Assembly: GCF_042427585.1 (NCBI RefSeq)
Contig: NZ_JBHMFC010000074.1
Coordinates: forward strand, 62,001 to 126,000
Reading direction: 5' to 3'
Origin: Pseudalgibacter ostreae
GTDB taxonomy: Bacteria; Bacteroidota; Bacteroidia; Flavobacteriales; Flavobacteriaceae
DNA length: 64,000 nt
Below are positions 63,980 to 64,000 of this stretch, in pieces. Position 1 is the stretch's first letter; each line of letters begins with the position of its first letter. The translations under genes were made by a program, and so were the position numbers. The notes beneath the pieces are model-generated. The model was given only the letters and a program-made list of their open reading frames with translations, had not been told where the DNA came from and did not search any database.

Positions 63980-64000
63980 TTGTTAAAATTATTTAGTTAT

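Noticed and set aside
1..64000. Ulvan utilisation locus
   Set aside because: Many sulfatases and heparinase-fold lyases occur in ulvan loci, but I see no rhamnosidase, no GH105 and no PL24/PL25/PL28, while fucosidases are abundant.
1..64000. Mobile or defence elements, tRNAs, CRISPR arrays
   Set aside because: No transposase, integrase, phage, toxin-antitoxin, tRNA-like or regularly spaced repeat sequence was recognised.

Overview
The window looks like a piece of a marine Bacteroidota chromosome, most likely a member of the Flavobacteriaceae. The DNA is AT-rich, there is a SusC/SusD pair and a hybrid two-component regulator, nearly every protein carries a signal peptide or a lipobox, and Shine-Dalgarno sequences are generally absent. 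Genus and species cannot be read from the sequence. All recognisable genes lie on the minus strand, so transcription runs from base 64000 towards base 1. I saw no tRNA, rRNA, CRISPR array, insertion sequence or phage gene.

The whole window is one very large polysaccharide utilisation locus (PUL). In transcription order it has four parts. (1) 63979 to 46773 encodes four sulfatase-superfamily proteins (three canonical sulfatases and one with an altered active site), two paralogous beta-helix proteins, a clan-A-like glycosidase, a five-bladed propeller protein, a divergent heparinase-type lyase, an SGNH acetylesterase and a GH2; a bidirectional hairpin at 46708-46736 closes this unit. (2) 46467 to 23654 encodes GH29, a propeller protein, an MFS sugar porter, a CE1-like esterase, two sulfatases, GH97, GH30, two large heparinase-II/III-type lyases, a second esterase, a GH141-like beta-helix protein with a PDZ domain, a second GH29, and an SGNH esterase carrying a GH29-type beta-sandwich; a strong terminator follows at 23541-23586. 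(3) 23479 to 9395 encodes GH95, a beta-helix protein, a sulfatase, three more heparinase-type lyases and a DUF1080 protein, probably in several transcripts. (4) 9115 to 1 encodes the hybrid two-component regulator followed by susC and a susD gene cut by the window edge.

Taken together the genes describe stepwise breakdown of a sulfated, O-acylated polysaccharide rich in fucose and uronic acid. SusCD would bind and import oligosaccharides. Six sulfatases and up to four esterases would strip substituents. Two GH29, one GH95 and one GH141-like enzyme would remove fucose. Six lyases of the heparinase II/III fold would cleave at uronic acids. GH2, GH30, GH97 and the clan-A-like enzyme would trim other sugars, and the MFS porter would take a monosaccharide across the inner membrane. 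No known endo-fucanase family, no ulvan lyase of families PL24/25/28, no rhamnosidase and no GH88/GH105 unsaturated uronyl hydrolase was recognised, so the exact substrate remains open. The most unusual points are the size of the lyase set, including one paralogue that has lost its predicted metal ligands, the swapped domain between the neighbouring GH29 and SGNH genes, the sulfatase-like protein with a changed nucleophile motif, and a 21-bp tandem repeat upstream of susC that may be the regulator's operator.
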